From: Planctomycetia bacterium
GTDB taxonomy: Bacteria; Planctomycetota; Phycisphaerae; Phycisphaerales; SM1A02
Direction of reading: 5' to 3'
DNA length: 64,000 nucleotides
Assembly (NCBI GenBank): GCA_005776885.1
Contig: SXOD01000011.1
Location: 1 to 64,000 of the forward strand
The position numbers and the translations under genes were made by a program. The notes beneath the pieces are model-generated. The model was given only the letters and a program-made list of their open reading frames with translations. It ran no database searches and was not told the DNA's origin. Positions 1-8,826 of this stretch are shown here, in pieces (positions within the stretch are counted from its first letter, which is position 1; every line of letters begins with the position of its first letter).

Positions 1-1
1 C

Positions 2-772
<771 letters not shown>

Positions 773-781
773 CCGGGCTGC

Positions 782-1987
782 TCAGGGCGCGCTGGCTGTC
801 GGAATCGTCAACCCGCACTCCTTCGTTGCGGCGGGGATATGCGCGGGTCGGGGCGCCAGCGCACACTGTCCCTCACTCGAGGCGAGCTGGTGACCGTATG
901 CCGTGAATGTCATGTTTCCCCTCAGTTCGATATGGGAGACGCTCTGGCAATCATTGCCGTATTCGAAAACATAGCGCTGCCCGTAACCCGAGCAGGTCCG
1001 CGTCCACAGGCACACGCAGATACTGATCGATGCGCCGACACCGCCTGAGACACGAATGGTCGTCCCGGCTGGAGGTGGAAATGGGATCAGGAGTTCCACG
1101 ACACCTTCCGCGTTGGCCGTGAAGGTTCCGCAGACACTGGACCATGGGCCATCGGTTTCACATTGGCATGGCGTCCCGGATGGAACCCATTCTCCGTATT
1201 CCGTACGCGGGAGACAGTCTCCGGTCTGCAGCGGTGTGATCGCACCGGCGGCCACGGCATCCAGCTCCGCGGCGACGAAGTGCTTCCCGATGGCGGCCTC
1301 AAAGTAACTTGCACGATTCAGAAGCCAAGCGTGCAGAGCCGCATCAGATTCCCGCTCGACCGGGACCTGGGCAGCCGCATGCCCGCCTGCCACCAGTGCC
1401 TCAAGCACCTCACCTCGGTGCCCACACTCGAGCGCATTGATCGCCGATGCGATCGGGTCTGTGGCGTGAAATCCGCGTGTATACGGCGCACCCGGTGCCG
1501 GAACAGCCCCGGGCTCCGGCTGAACATCCCAAAGTACGTCAAGGCTGTCTGGAATGCCGTACATGGCCTTGATTGAAGCGACCGCCCCCCAAGGCGAGCT
1601 TCCACACCATGCGCGCGCACTCCACCCACCGGTCGCTTCTGCGTCTCTGCTGTAGTAGACCGCCACGATGTTCATCCCCACCCACGGACTGTCGAGGGTC
1701 GCGAGTATCCCGACCACGCTGACATCGCCCTCAGGCCCGGTCCCACTCGCAAGTCGGTACACCGGCTTGAAACTCCAATCCCCGAGCGATGTCTTCATGT
1801 CGGAGACGGCGAACTGGGGGAGTTCCGTTCCGCTCAACATTGCGACTCCCGCGTAACTCCCGGAATCCCCGTATCCCGCTTGGACTTCAGGCACCCCAAG
1901 CGCACCGAGAGCCCTGCTAGCCAAAAGGCTCGCCGTGCCAAGGGAGGCGATAACACCAACACGGGACGGCATTCGACGTTGCCGCAT
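782..1987 (-). CDS. Secreted protein of unknown function
   Basis: A 401-residue protein of no family I recognise. The N-terminus (MRQRR, then a hydrophobic stretch rich in Ala, Ser and Leu) looks like a signal peptide of about 30 residues, so export is inferred. The mature part is Gly/Ala/Ser rich. Its C-terminal third (roughly residues 260-390) has many cysteines (CLPR, CQCETDG, ICVCLWTRTC), which suggests a disulfide-bonded domain in an oxidising compartment. I chose the ATG at 1987 over upstream starts because a TATGCT box lies exactly six bases before it; a second ATG at 1972 is possible. It converges on gcvP with a nine-base gap and is divergent from the next gene. Confidence 0.6.
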   Translation of the reverse strand: MRQRRMPSRVGVIASLGTASLLASRALGALGVPEVQAGYGDSGSYAGVAMLSGTELPQFAVSDMKTSLGDWSFKPVYRLASGTGPEGDVSVVGILATLDSPWVGMNIVAVYYSRDAEATGGWSARAWCGSSPWGAVASIKAMYGIPDSLDVLWDVQPEPGAVPAPGAPYTRGFHATDPIASAINALECGHRGEVLEALVAGGHAAAQVPVERESDAALHAWLLNRASYFEAAIGKHFVAAELDAVAAGAITPLQTGDCLPRTEYGEWVPSGTPCQCETDGPWSSVCGTFTANAEGVVELLIPFPPPAGTTIRVSGGVGASISICVCLWTRTCSGYGQRYVFEYGNDCQSVSHIELRGNMTFTAYGHQLASSEGQCALAPRPAHIPAATKECGLTIPTASAP

Positions 1988-1993
1988 GGGGCA

Positions 1994-1999
1994 AGCATA
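1994..1999 (-). promoter_or_regulatory. -10-like box TATGCT, six bases before a start codon
   Basis: On the minus strand TATGCT is followed by six bases and then the ATG at 1987. The spacing would put the transcript start at or next to the start codon (leaderless). Confidence 0.45.
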
Positions 2000-2070
2000 G
2001 TGCTGTGGGCAGGAATCCTCGAAACTGGCGGATCGGATTCTGGGACACACTCCCTATAGTGCCTGACGAA

Positions 2071-3711
2071 GTGAGTGATTCACCACCCACCCCGGGTCCC
2101 GACTCCACCGACGGCATGGCGCCGGTGGTGCGGCTGCTCTCCAGCCTCGCTGCGTGGGTCGACCAGAATCGCTCGCTCATTCGCGAGGCCAATGCGCTCT
2201 TGGATTCGCGGGCGAACGACGCCTTGCGCGGCGAGTCGCTCCCACGAACGGTGGTGGAGGTCGCGTCACTTGTCACGGCGCTCGATGCTGCTCTCGATGC
2301 CGATGCCGACGATGCCGACGATGCCAACGACGACGTGATCGACTTGGATGAGGCGATCGACCTTGCCGCTCCCGCGCCAACGCCGGGCCCGGTGCCGTCC
2401 GAGGTCCCCACGGCTCCCTCGGCTCCCACGCCGATGGCGGCCGCGCTTCACCAGCCTGACCCCGCGTCAGTCGCCCAATTGCTCTCGCGCTTTGGTGGCG
2501 GCGCGGCGACATCCGCTCCCACGGCGACCCAACCGAGCCACACGAATACCCGTGAACTGGCGCAAGGAGCAACGGGCCTCGCCGCAGCGCAAGAGTTCCT
2601 GGAAGACATCATTGACCGACTCCGTGCGGTGCAGTCCAACGCCCGCTTGATAGCCGGTGGCCTGCGACTGGAACTGGCGCGGCGCGCAGGCTCATTCGAC
2701 GGCTCGCCTGTGCTGCGACAGGCGCGCGACATCGACGATGCGATCCGCGAGGCGCGCATCGAGCCGTGGCCCCTTGCGGATGCGATCCGCGGCGCGGACG
2801 ACGATTCGGTCGAGCTGGCACAGGAGTCGTATCGAGGGATGGCCGTGGCCTGCGACCAGATCGCTTCGTTCATCGAGGCTCGGGCGATCGACGTCTGCGA
2901 GTGCCGGCCAAAGGTCATCAAGAACCTGGACTACCTCGTGCACCGGCTGGCGACGTTCCAGAATGCGGCGATGCATGCGGCGCGTCCGTGTCGAGGCGGC
3001 CGTGCCGGCTTCTGCCCCGTGCAGAAGTCGACCCACGAGGTGCTCCGCGACCTGGTGAACCGCACGGCATTGAAGATCCGCATCAAGCGATTCATGCGCC
3101 TGGACGAGCGCGCCACGGCCGAGGACGTCGAGCGTGCGCATGAGGAGGTCGAGCTCTTTGGGGCACGCTTCGTCGAAGGGTCCGCGGGGCTCGGCGAAGA
3201 GCTGACGGCCCGTCGACAGCGGCGTCGCACGCGCCGCGACCGAGACGCCAGGTCCGCCCACCGATTCCGCACGGTGGCTGATGCGCTCGACGCAGCCATC
3301 CGCGACTACTTCAGCGACGACTCAAATCCCAGCCCCGTCGTGATCACGAAGGCGGCGCGCGATTCGGCAGAGGACTCGCCATTCCTCCGGCCCGACGACG
3401 TGTACGACTTCTTCGGCGTGCTGGACCGGGTGGCCCGGAGTTGGGTGGGCAACCTGCTGAATCGACCCTTCAACGAGGCGATGCGCGACCACGGGTACGA
3501 GGAGAAGGGCATCTCCAAGACGGCGGAGACTCGACACCGTCGCCACTACCAGGTGCACTGGCGTGGGAGGCTGCGGATCATGGGGTACCACTACACCTTT
3601 GGCGCGCGGGACGCCAACACCTGCCTCAGCATCCACTGGCTGCGCGACGAGGAGGAGCGGAAGATCGTGGTGGGCCACTGCGGCAACCACCTTCCGAATA
3701 CGCTCTCCTGA
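2071..3711 (+). CDS. Hypothetical protein with acidic and helical regions
   Basis: A protein of about 546 residues that I do not recognise. It starts with a Pro/Ser-rich segment, followed by an Asp-rich run (DADADDADDANDD) and an Ala/Pro-rich linker. A long charged helical middle has CRP..CRGGRAGFCP cysteines, and the C-terminal region ends YHYTFG, LSIHWLRDEEERKIVVGHCGNHLP. That ending resembles the last segment of many uncharacterised bacterial proteins that sense or bind small ligands or nucleic acid, but I cannot name the family. Starts at GTG 2005, 2059 and 2071 are all in frame. A TATAGT box at 2055-2060 favours 2071 or the ATG at 2116. The stop codon overlaps the next start by one base (TGATG), so the two are probably co-translated. 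Confidence 0.6.
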   Translation: MSDSPPTPGPDSTDGMAPVVRLLSSLAAWVDQNRSLIREANALLDSRANDALRGESLPRTVVEVASLVTALDAALDADADDADDANDDVIDLDEAIDLAAPAPTPGPVPSEVPTAPSAPTPMAAALHQPDPASVAQLLSRFGGGAATSAPTATQPSHTNTRELAQGATGLAAAQEFLEDIIDRLRAVQSNARLIAGGLRLELARRAGSFDGSPVLRQARDIDDAIREARIEPWPLADAIRGADDDSVELAQESYRGMAVACDQIASFIEARAIDVCECRPKVIKNLDYLVHRLATFQNAAMHAARPCRGGRAGFCPVQKSTHEVLRDLVNRTALKIRIKRFMRLDERATAEDVERAHEEVELFGARFVEGSAGLGEELTARRQRRRTRRDRDARSAHRFRTVADALDAAIRDYFSDDSNPSPVVITKAARDSAEDSPFLRPDDVYDFFGVLDRVARSWVGNLLNRPFNEAMRDHGYEEKGISKTAETRHRRHYQVHWRGRLRIMGYHYTFGARDANTCLSIHWLRDEEERKIVVGHCGNHLPNTLS

Positions 3712-4088
3712 TGTTTGGCCCGAGTCCCACGCCGCTTGACCCGTCGCGCAACTACGGCGACGCGCTCCCCGTCATCCTGCGAAACCCCCGGGCGGAACTG
3801 GTGGCCGGCTTTTCCAGGCTGCGAGACTTGCTGGCGGCGGAAGGTGCGCAGACCCGGGCAATGGTGGAGATCTACGGGCGCGCGGCTTCGGGCAACGCCA
3901 CCAGCCCGGAGATCGCCCAGGCCAACGCGCAGATGATGGACCTTTTCCGGATGGCCGGGCTCGGTGCGTTCTTCGCATTCATCCCAGGCAGCGCGCTCTT
4001 GCTGCCATTGGCGGTGCAGGCGGCGTCGAAGCTTGGGATCCGCTTGCTGCCCGATTCCTGGGACAACCCACCCCAGCCTCCGAAGTAG
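3711..4088 (+). CDS. Small LETM1-like domain protein
   Basis: A 125-residue protein whose C-terminal half (GAFFAFIPGSALLLPLAVQ, then GIRLLPDSW) resembles the short hydrophobic segment and LLPSxF/W ending of LETM1-related proteins. Those proteins are membrane-linked and best known from mitochondrial ion and volume homeostasis. The N-terminal half is soluble and helical. The start overlaps the stop of the upstream gene by one base, so the two likely form a unit. The LETM1 relation is a motif-level judgement. The alternative is a generic small protein with one hydrophobic hairpin. Confidence 0.6.
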   Translation: MFGPSPTPLDPSRNYGDALPVILRNPRAELVAGFSRLRDLLAAEGAQTRAMVEIYGRAASGNATSPEIAQANAQMMDLFRMAGLGAFFAFIPGSALLLPLAVQAASKLGIRLLPDSWDNPPQPPK

Positions 4089-4108
4089 CGGGGAACCCAT
4101 GAAAGAGT

Positions 4109-4141
4109 GGAGGCCGACCGCCCCCACGGCAGTCGGCCTCC
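4109..4141. terminator. Hairpin after the LETM1-like gene
   Basis: A perfect 10-bp stem, GGAGGCCGAC at 4109-4118 pairing with GTCGGCCTCC at 4132-4141, with a 13-base loop. It lies 20 bases after the stop at 4088. No T-run follows, so it is either a non-canonical terminator or a 3' stabilising hairpin. Confidence 0.5.
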
Positions 4142-4200
4142 GATGACCAAGGCGGAGAGTCTGACGGGTCCCGTCCGTCGCGACGCCGCCGAGGAAGTGG

Positions 4201-4509
4201 TCAGCAGTGGAATGCGGTCGTGGAATCGCCGCATCCGTTGACATGGGGTGCATCGAGAATGATTCGGTAGGTTCCGGTTGGTACCTCGAAACGGAATCGG
4301 CCGTCTCCACCGAGCGTGCGCGTGGCGCACGCGATCCCGGAGGATTCTTCGATCAGGATGACGACGCCGCTGGGGAGTGCGGTCGGCGCGCCGTGGTGTG
4401 TGGGGCGACAACGTCCCTCGATCCAACAGGTGCGCCGAGTGGGTGACGTCACGCCTGTGCGCCACGTCAGGCCGAGCGCCTCATGGGATAGCGGTTTGCG
4501 ACGTGGCAT
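4201..4509 (-). CDS. Small protein with carboxypeptidase-regulatory-like repeat (possible remnant)
   Basis: A 102-residue reading frame. Its second half (SGVVILIEESSG, CATRTLGGDGRFRFEVPTG, TYRIILDAP) looks like one carboxypeptidase-regulatory-like beta-sandwich unit, a fold common in exported proteins. No clear signal peptide is visible, so this may be the tail of a decayed larger gene. ATG 4509 is chosen over an upstream TTG at 4521. It lies 103 bases downstream of mgtE on the same strand. The rest of the 4142-4612 interval shows nothing else I can support. Confidence 0.4.
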   Translation of the reverse strand: MPRRKPLSHEALGLTWRTGVTSPTRRTCWIEGRCRPTHHGAPTALPSGVVILIEESSGIACATRTLGGDGRFRFEVPTGTYRIILDAPHVNGCGDSTTAFHC

Positions 4510-4612
4510 GGTGCACGCCAATGGAGGCCCGAGTGGCTGTGGAGATACACGCGGAGCGAACCCACACGGCGCACCGGCCAGAAGTGGCCAATAACACCAC
4601 TTCGTGGGTCGA

Positions 4613-6103
4613 CTAGGTGGTGGCGTGCAAGAGCCACCCCGAGAGCAGGCTGGCCAACCCCAAGAAGACGAAAAAACTCAGGCTGTCCGTCACCATCGTG
4701 AGGAAGATCGTGCTGGCCGTCGCGGGGTCGAACCCGAATCGATCCATCAGGATCGGGAGACTGGCTCCCCAGAGGCAGCCAACCGCAAGGGTGATCGTCA
4801 TGCTCACGGCGACGACAAGGCCGAGGTGCCATTGGCCGCCTCCCGCCAGCTGCACGATCGCCACGGTGGTGCCGACCAGCACGCCGCAGAGGGCGCCGTT
4901 GATCGACCCCACCAGCATCTCTCGACCGATGTGGGAGAGCGCTCGCTTGGGACGCACGTGGCCCAGCACCAGCGCGCGAAGCGTCACGGCCAGCGATTGC
5001 TGCCCCGCGTTGCCGGACTGGTTCGCGATCATTCCCATGAGGACGGCCAAGACCGCAAGCTCGCCAATGAGGTCGTCAAACGTGAGGACAACCAGCGCGG
5101 CGACGGAACTGGTGAACAGGTTCACGATCAGCCAGGGGAAGCGGCCGCGCAGCTTTTCGACCAGCGTCGACCACACGGCCTCGTCGCTGCCGGCGCCCAC
5201 CATGCGCTGTGCGTCCTCGGTCCCCTCGGCACGAATGATGTCGATCACGTCATCGACCGTCACGACGCCGAGAAGGCGGTGCTCGGCATCGACGACAGGC
5301 AACGAAAGAAAGTCATACTTCTCGAACTGGTGGGCCACTTCCTCACGGTCCATGTCAGGCGGGACGGCGTCCAGCTCCTTGGTGCAGATGTCGCCCACCC
5401 GATCGCTGTTGCGAGCCAAGAGGATGCGCCGAAGCGAAACGTTGCCGACCAGCTTCCCCTTGCGATCTACCACCCACATGGATTCCTGCCCGTCCGCCAC
5501 CTCGTGCCCACGGATCCACTCCGTGGCCTCCAGGACCGTCATGTGGTCCCGGAGCGCCTGGTACGCCGTCGTCATGAGGCCGCCCGCCGTCTCCGGCGGA
5601 TAGCTCATGAGCTCGCGCAACCGTCGCGCACCTGACGCGCTCATCGACGCCAGGAGCCGGTCGCGGTCGCGCGCGGGAAGCTGCTGCAGGAGGTCGGTGG
5701 CGTCATCCGGCGCCATCTCTTCCAGCAGCCGCCGCGCCATCTCCGGGGAGTCTTCGATGAGGTCTTCCAGGATGCTCAGCGCCAGCGGTGCCTCCATGTG
5801 CACCAACGCATCCGCCGCGGCGTCGGCCTCCATCTCGGCGACCACTTCCGTGGCCTCGCCCGGCGTGAGGAGTTCGAGCGTGTCGGCGGCGTCCGCCGGC
5901 TCCTGTGCCTCCACCGCATCGGCCAGCTCGGCGGCATCGATGGTGTGCTGGATGAGCTGCGTTGCACGGCGATCCTCTTCGGTCGGGATCGAGGGGTTGT
6001 CGATCTCCAGCACGGAGCCCGGCAGGTCCCCCGCTGGGCGGTCATGCAGCGTGTCCCCTTCGCCGTGTGCCGAGTGCTCGCGCTCGGGGCCATCAGGCGT
6101 CAT
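4613..6103 (-). CDS. mgtE: Magnesium transporter MgtE
   Basis: A 496-residue inner-membrane Mg2+ channel. In order: an acidic N-domain of superhelical MgtE_N repeats (roughly residues 50-190, with LLQQLPARDRDRLL and MSYPPETAGGLMTT), two CBS domains that sense Mg2+ (roughly 190-310, with FDFLSLPVVD-type and VTVDDVIDII motifs), a plug helix, and five membrane helices at the C-terminus. The ion-pore signature NQSGNAGQQSLAV is intact. The start is ATG 6103, because TAGACT sits seven bases before it and upstream in-frame codons run into the divergent crotonase gene. The N-terminus is somewhat longer than usual. Its promoter region is shared with the gene at 6174. Confidence 0.93.
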   Translation of the reverse strand: MTPDGPEREHSAHGEGDTLHDRPAGDLPGSVLEIDNPSIPTEEDRRATQLIQHTIDAAELADAVEAQEPADAADTLELLTPGEATEVVAEMEADAAADALVHMEAPLALSILEDLIEDSPEMARRLLEEMAPDDATDLLQQLPARDRDRLLASMSASGARRLRELMSYPPETAGGLMTTAYQALRDHMTVLEATEWIRGHEVADGQESMWVVDRKGKLVGNVSLRRILLARNSDRVGDICTKELDAVPPDMDREEVAHQFEKYDFLSLPVVDAEHRLLGVVTVDDVIDIIRAEGTEDAQRMVGAGSDEAVWSTLVEKLRGRFPWLIVNLFTSSVAALVVLTFDDLIGELAVLAVLMGMIANQSGNAGQQSLAVTLRALVLGHVRPKRALSHIGREMLVGSINGALCGVLVGTTVAIVQLAGGGQWHLGLVVAVSMTITLAVGCLWGASLPILMDRFGFDPATASTIFLTMVTDSLSFFVFLGLASLLSGWLLHATT

Positions 6104-6110
6104 GCGGCGC

Positions 6111-6116
6111 AGTCTA
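6111..6116 (-). promoter_or_regulatory. -10-like TAGACT for mgtE
   Basis: Minus-strand TAGACT, seven bases before the mgtE ATG. It lies in the 70-bp gap between divergent genes. Confidence 0.45.
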
Positions 6117-6161
6117 TCGATGGTGGTTGGCGACCACCACGCGGCACCGTCGCCGCCATGG

Positions 6162-6167
6162 CAGAAT
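6162..6167 (+). promoter_or_regulatory. -10-like CAGAAT, six bases before ATG 6174
   Basis: CAGAAT followed by exactly six bases and the ATG. This is one of nine such arrangements in the window, suggesting a leaderless mRNA. Confidence 0.35.
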
Positions 6168-6173
6168 GCACGC

Positions 6174-6950
6174 ATGAGCGATGCGGCCGTCGACGACACA
6201 CCAAGCCTCCGAGTGGACGGGCTGGGGACCGCCGTCGTGACCATCACGCTTGCGCGGCCGGCGTCGCGCAACGCGATGGGACTCCAGTTCTTCGAGGCCT
6301 TCGACGAGGCGCTGGACGCGGTGGCCAACGCCTCCACGAGTGCGCACGTCGTGCTGCTCCGGGCCGAGGGGCGAGCATTCTGCGCCGGCTTTGACTTGGG
6401 AGCGTGTGCGGCGGACCCTCGGCTCGCCGCCCGACTGGTTGAACGATTGAGCGAGCTGAGCCAGCGGGTGCGGTCGATGCCGGCGGTCGTGGTGGCCAGC
6501 GTGCAAGGGCCTGCGTTGGCGGGCGGTTGTGCGCTGGTCGCCTCGTGCGACATCGTGATCGCCACGACGAGCGCCCGCTTCGGCTATCCCGTTCACCGCA
6601 TCGGGATTTCGCCCGCGGTCAGCCTCCCGATCCTGGCGCGATCCATCGGCGGAGGCGCCGCACGCACGTTGGCTCTCGGCGGAGAGTTGATTGACGGCGC
6701 ACGTGCGCAGGCGATCGGCCTGGTCCATGAGTTGGTGGAGCCAGAGGCTGCACTCCCCGAGCGCACCCAGGCACTGGTCGAGTCGCTCGCCGCCAAGGGA
6801 CCGGGAGCGCTGCGAGCCACCAAGAAGTGGCTCAACGAGCTGGATCGCACGACCGACGCCACGACCGCAGGAGCCGCAGCACACGCCAGCATGGGGACGG
6901 CGTTGACGGAGGAGTGTCACGCCATGATCGCGAGGGTGTGGGAGCGGTAG
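6174..6950 (+). CDS. Crotonase/enoyl-CoA hydratase family protein, atypical active site
   Basis: A 258-residue crotonase-fold protein. The CoA-binding and oxyanion-hole elements are visible (RAEGRAFCAGFDLG near residue 65; GPALAGGCALVASCD near 105). The two glutamates that activate water in true enoyl-CoA hydratases are not at their usual places: GGCALV replaces the usual GGGxE, and GYPVHRIGIS has Val in place of PE. It probably catalyses another crotonase reaction (isomerase, thioesterase or similar), or is a paralogue that has lost hydration. It is followed by a second crotonase gene after nine bases, so the two may share a pathway in acyl-CoA or branched-chain amino-acid breakdown. Confidence 0.85.
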   Translation: MSDAAVDDTPSLRVDGLGTAVVTITLARPASRNAMGLQFFEAFDEALDAVANASTSAHVVLLRAEGRAFCAGFDLGACAADPRLAARLVERLSELSQRVRSMPAVVVASVQGPALAGGCALVASCDIVIATTSARFGYPVHRIGISPAVSLPILARSIGGGAARTLALGGELIDGARAQAIGLVHELVEPEAALPERTQALVESLAAKGPGALRATKKWLNELDRTTDATTAGAAAHASMGTALTEECHAMIARVWER

Positions 6951-6953
6951 AGT
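6948..6953 (+). promoter_or_regulatory. -10-like TAGAGT, six bases before ATG 6960
   Basis: TAGAGT overlaps the stop codon of the upstream gene and is followed by six bases and the ATG, so a separate leaderless transcript is possible. Confidence 0.4.
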
Positions 6954-6959
6954 GGCGTC

Positions 6960-7700
6960 ATGCCCGTGGAACGAACCGACGCCGACGGCATCGTCACCCT
7001 GACGCTCAATCGACCCGACGCGCGCAACGCACTGAGCCTGGACCTGATTCTCGCCTTCCGGGCGGCACTGGACCAGGTACGGGTGGATCAATCGGCGCGT
7101 GTGGTGATCGTGGCCGGCGCGGGCAAATCCTTCTGTGCCGGCATGGACCTGCGTGGGGTGATGGATGACCCAGCCACGATGGGGCGAATGCTCCGTGAAC
7201 TGGCGGAGGCCACGGTGACGTTGCGAAACCTCCCCTGCCCCACGATCGCCTCGGTCCAGGGCGCCGCGGTCGGGGGTGGCTGCGGCCTGGCGGTCGTGTG
7301 CGATTTCGCGATTTCCCACGCCGACGCGAAACTGGGCTACCCCGAGGTGGACCTCGGCGTGAGTCCCGCCGTCGTGGCACCCTGGCTCATCCGGAAGATC
7401 GGGGCGGGTCGCGCCCGCGCGATGCTGCTCCGAGGCGGGACAATCTCCGGAACGGAAGCGCTCGCCATGGGCCTCGTGGATCGACTCGCGCCTCAGGCCG
7501 AAGTTGGTTCGGCAGCCAGCGCACTCGCCGCTGCACTCATGGCGGGTGGGAAGAATGCGTTATCGGTCACAAAGAGATGGCTGAATGAGCTTGATGGATC
7601 GTGGGATTCTGACGCTGTCCTGAGGGGGGCAACGCTCTCGGCAGAAGTGATCCAGACCGAAGAAGCACAGACGCGGGTCCGCGCTCGGATGAATGGGTGA
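6960..7700 (+). CDS. Enoyl-CoA hydratase/isomerase family protein (methylglutaconyl-CoA hydratase-like)
   Basis: A 246-residue crotonase. The oxyanion-hole segment is GAGKSFCAGMDL and the second segment is VQGAAVGGGCGLAVVCD. The second catalytic Glu is present in LGYPEVDLGVSP, while the first Glu position (GGGCxL) is Gly. This pattern occurs in AU-binding/methylglutaconyl-CoA hydratase-type members of leucine breakdown, which would suit the leucine-dehydrogenase-type and 2-oxoacid dehydrogenase genes downstream. It ends KNALSVTKRWLNELDG, close to the C-terminus of the preceding paralogue (ATKKWLNELD), so the pair looks like a tandem duplication. Confidence 0.87.
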   Translation: MPVERTDADGIVTLTLNRPDARNALSLDLILAFRAALDQVRVDQSARVVIVAGAGKSFCAGMDLRGVMDDPATMGRMLRELAEATVTLRNLPCPTIASVQGAAVGGGCGLAVVCDFAISHADAKLGYPEVDLGVSPAVVAPWLIRKIGAGRARAMLLRGGTISGTEALAMGLVDRLAPQAEVGSAASALAAALMAGGKNALSVTKRWLNELDGSWDSDAVLRGATLSAEVIQTEEAQTRVRARMNG

Positions 7701-7728
7701 CGTGTTCCTCGCATCAGAATCGCTGACG

Positions 7729-7813
7729 TTCCATGAGATTCGATGAATATCCATGATTTTCGATGAATATCGAGTCACAATCCATGATTTTCGATCACGA
7801 TCGAACACAATCT
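7729..7813. repeat. AT-rich operator-like repeats upstream of the third crotonase gene
   Basis: Three copies of CCATGAnnTTCGATnA start at 7731, 7751 and 7782. A second motif, TCGAnnCACAATC or close, recurs at 7770 and 7801. The patch is clearly AT-richer than its surroundings and ends 38 bases before the ATG at 7851. Spaced direct repeats in a promoter region suggest a multi-site binding array for a transcription factor. Confidence 0.55.
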
Positions 7814-7850
7814 TGTCGTCAAGTGTTTCACACCAGAGCTGCTTTCAATC

Positions 7851-8750
7851 ATGATGTCGCCACAATCGCTGAAAATCGAATCGGATAGCAATGGTTTCAC
7901 GACGCTTTGGTTGTCTCCGAATCCAGAGAAGCCACGTGGAGGTGTCGTCGTTCTAGATGACTGGCTGATCTCGGAGATCGACGCAAGTTTGCAGATTATC
8001 GCCGAAGATCGGAATCTGAATGGCTTCATTCTGCGATCCGCCAGCGAACGAGTCTTCGTGGCGGGCGCCGATCTTGCAGAAATCGACGCCCTGGATGACC
8101 CATCCCTCAATGCCTACCTGGTGCGAGGCGCGACAGCCTTCGGCCGGATCGCCAAGCTCCCGTGCCCAACCGTCGCGATTCTCAACTCTTCTGCGCTCGG
8201 CGGCGGACTGGAAATCGCGATGCATTGTGACGATATTGTGGCGATCATGTCGCCATCTGACGCGAAACAGTGGCGTATTGGGCTTCCGGAGTGCGGTCTT
8301 GGGATCTGCCCGGGGTGGGGTGGTTCCCAGTGCCTTCCGGCACGAATCGACCCGGCGATCGCCCTCGAAGCGACCGCGACTGGGACTACTTGGGGATGTC
8401 GTGACGCACCCAGTGGCCTTTTTGCGGCCGTGGTGGAGGATGTCTCTTCTGCGGTGGACGCCGCCCGAGTGCTGCTTCAGCGCGCGGGTGCTCGTGGGAT
8501 GACAACCAGAACTATCCCCAAGTCCATCTCGGAGAGCGGCTTGAAGTCGTCCACTCGGGCCGCACTTGATGCCGCATCTCCAGTCGGTTGGCCTTCAACG
8601 GAGACCGGACACGCCATCGCGGACGCCGTCCGAAGGGGCCTGGAAGGCGGGTATTCAATCGGATGCGAAGCCGAGCGTGAACATCTGGTCCGACTGCGTC
8701 ACTCACCAGGCGCCAGGGCCAAACTGGATGCCTTCTTGAAACGCGGGTAA
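7851..8750 (+). CDS. Enoyl-CoA hydratase with canonical catalytic glutamates (FadJ/FadB N-domain-like)
   Basis: A 299-residue crotonase with both hydratase glutamates: GGGLEIAMHCD near residue 122 and GLPECGLGICPGWGG near 143. The length and the C-terminal extension (after about residue 200, ending SPGARAKLDAFLKRG) resemble the N-terminal half of multifunctional FadB/FadJ proteins, without the dehydrogenase half. It likely hydrates trans-2-enoyl-CoA in beta-oxidation, beside the acyl-CoA dehydrogenase that follows. Base composition is lower in GC than neighbouring genes, and it is preceded by the AT-rich repeats, so it may have been acquired or be separately regulated. ATG ATG at 7851 and 7854 are alternative starts. 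Confidence 0.85.
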   Translation: MMSPQSLKIESDSNGFTTLWLSPNPEKPRGGVVVLDDWLISEIDASLQIIAEDRNLNGFILRSASERVFVAGADLAEIDALDDPSLNAYLVRGATAFGRIAKLPCPTVAILNSSALGGGLEIAMHCDDIVAIMSPSDAKQWRIGLPECGLGICPGWGGSQCLPARIDPAIALEATATGTTWGCRDAPSGLFAAVVEDVSSAVDAARVLLQRAGARGMTTRTIPKSISESGLKSSTRAALDAASPVGWPSTETGHAIADAVRRGLEGGYSIGCEAEREHLVRLRHSPGARAKLDAFLKRG

Positions 8751-8826
8751 GGGCCCCGTCGACCCGCCGTGCATTTCAGACCGATTCGATCCGGAACCCT
8801 CTTTTCGCTAGCCTCAACGATCCGCC

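Noticed and set aside
4207-4616. Plus-strand open frames opposite the small minus-strand gene at 4201-4509
   Set aside because: Low-complexity composition and no motif; the minus-strand frame has a recognisable beta-sandwich pattern.
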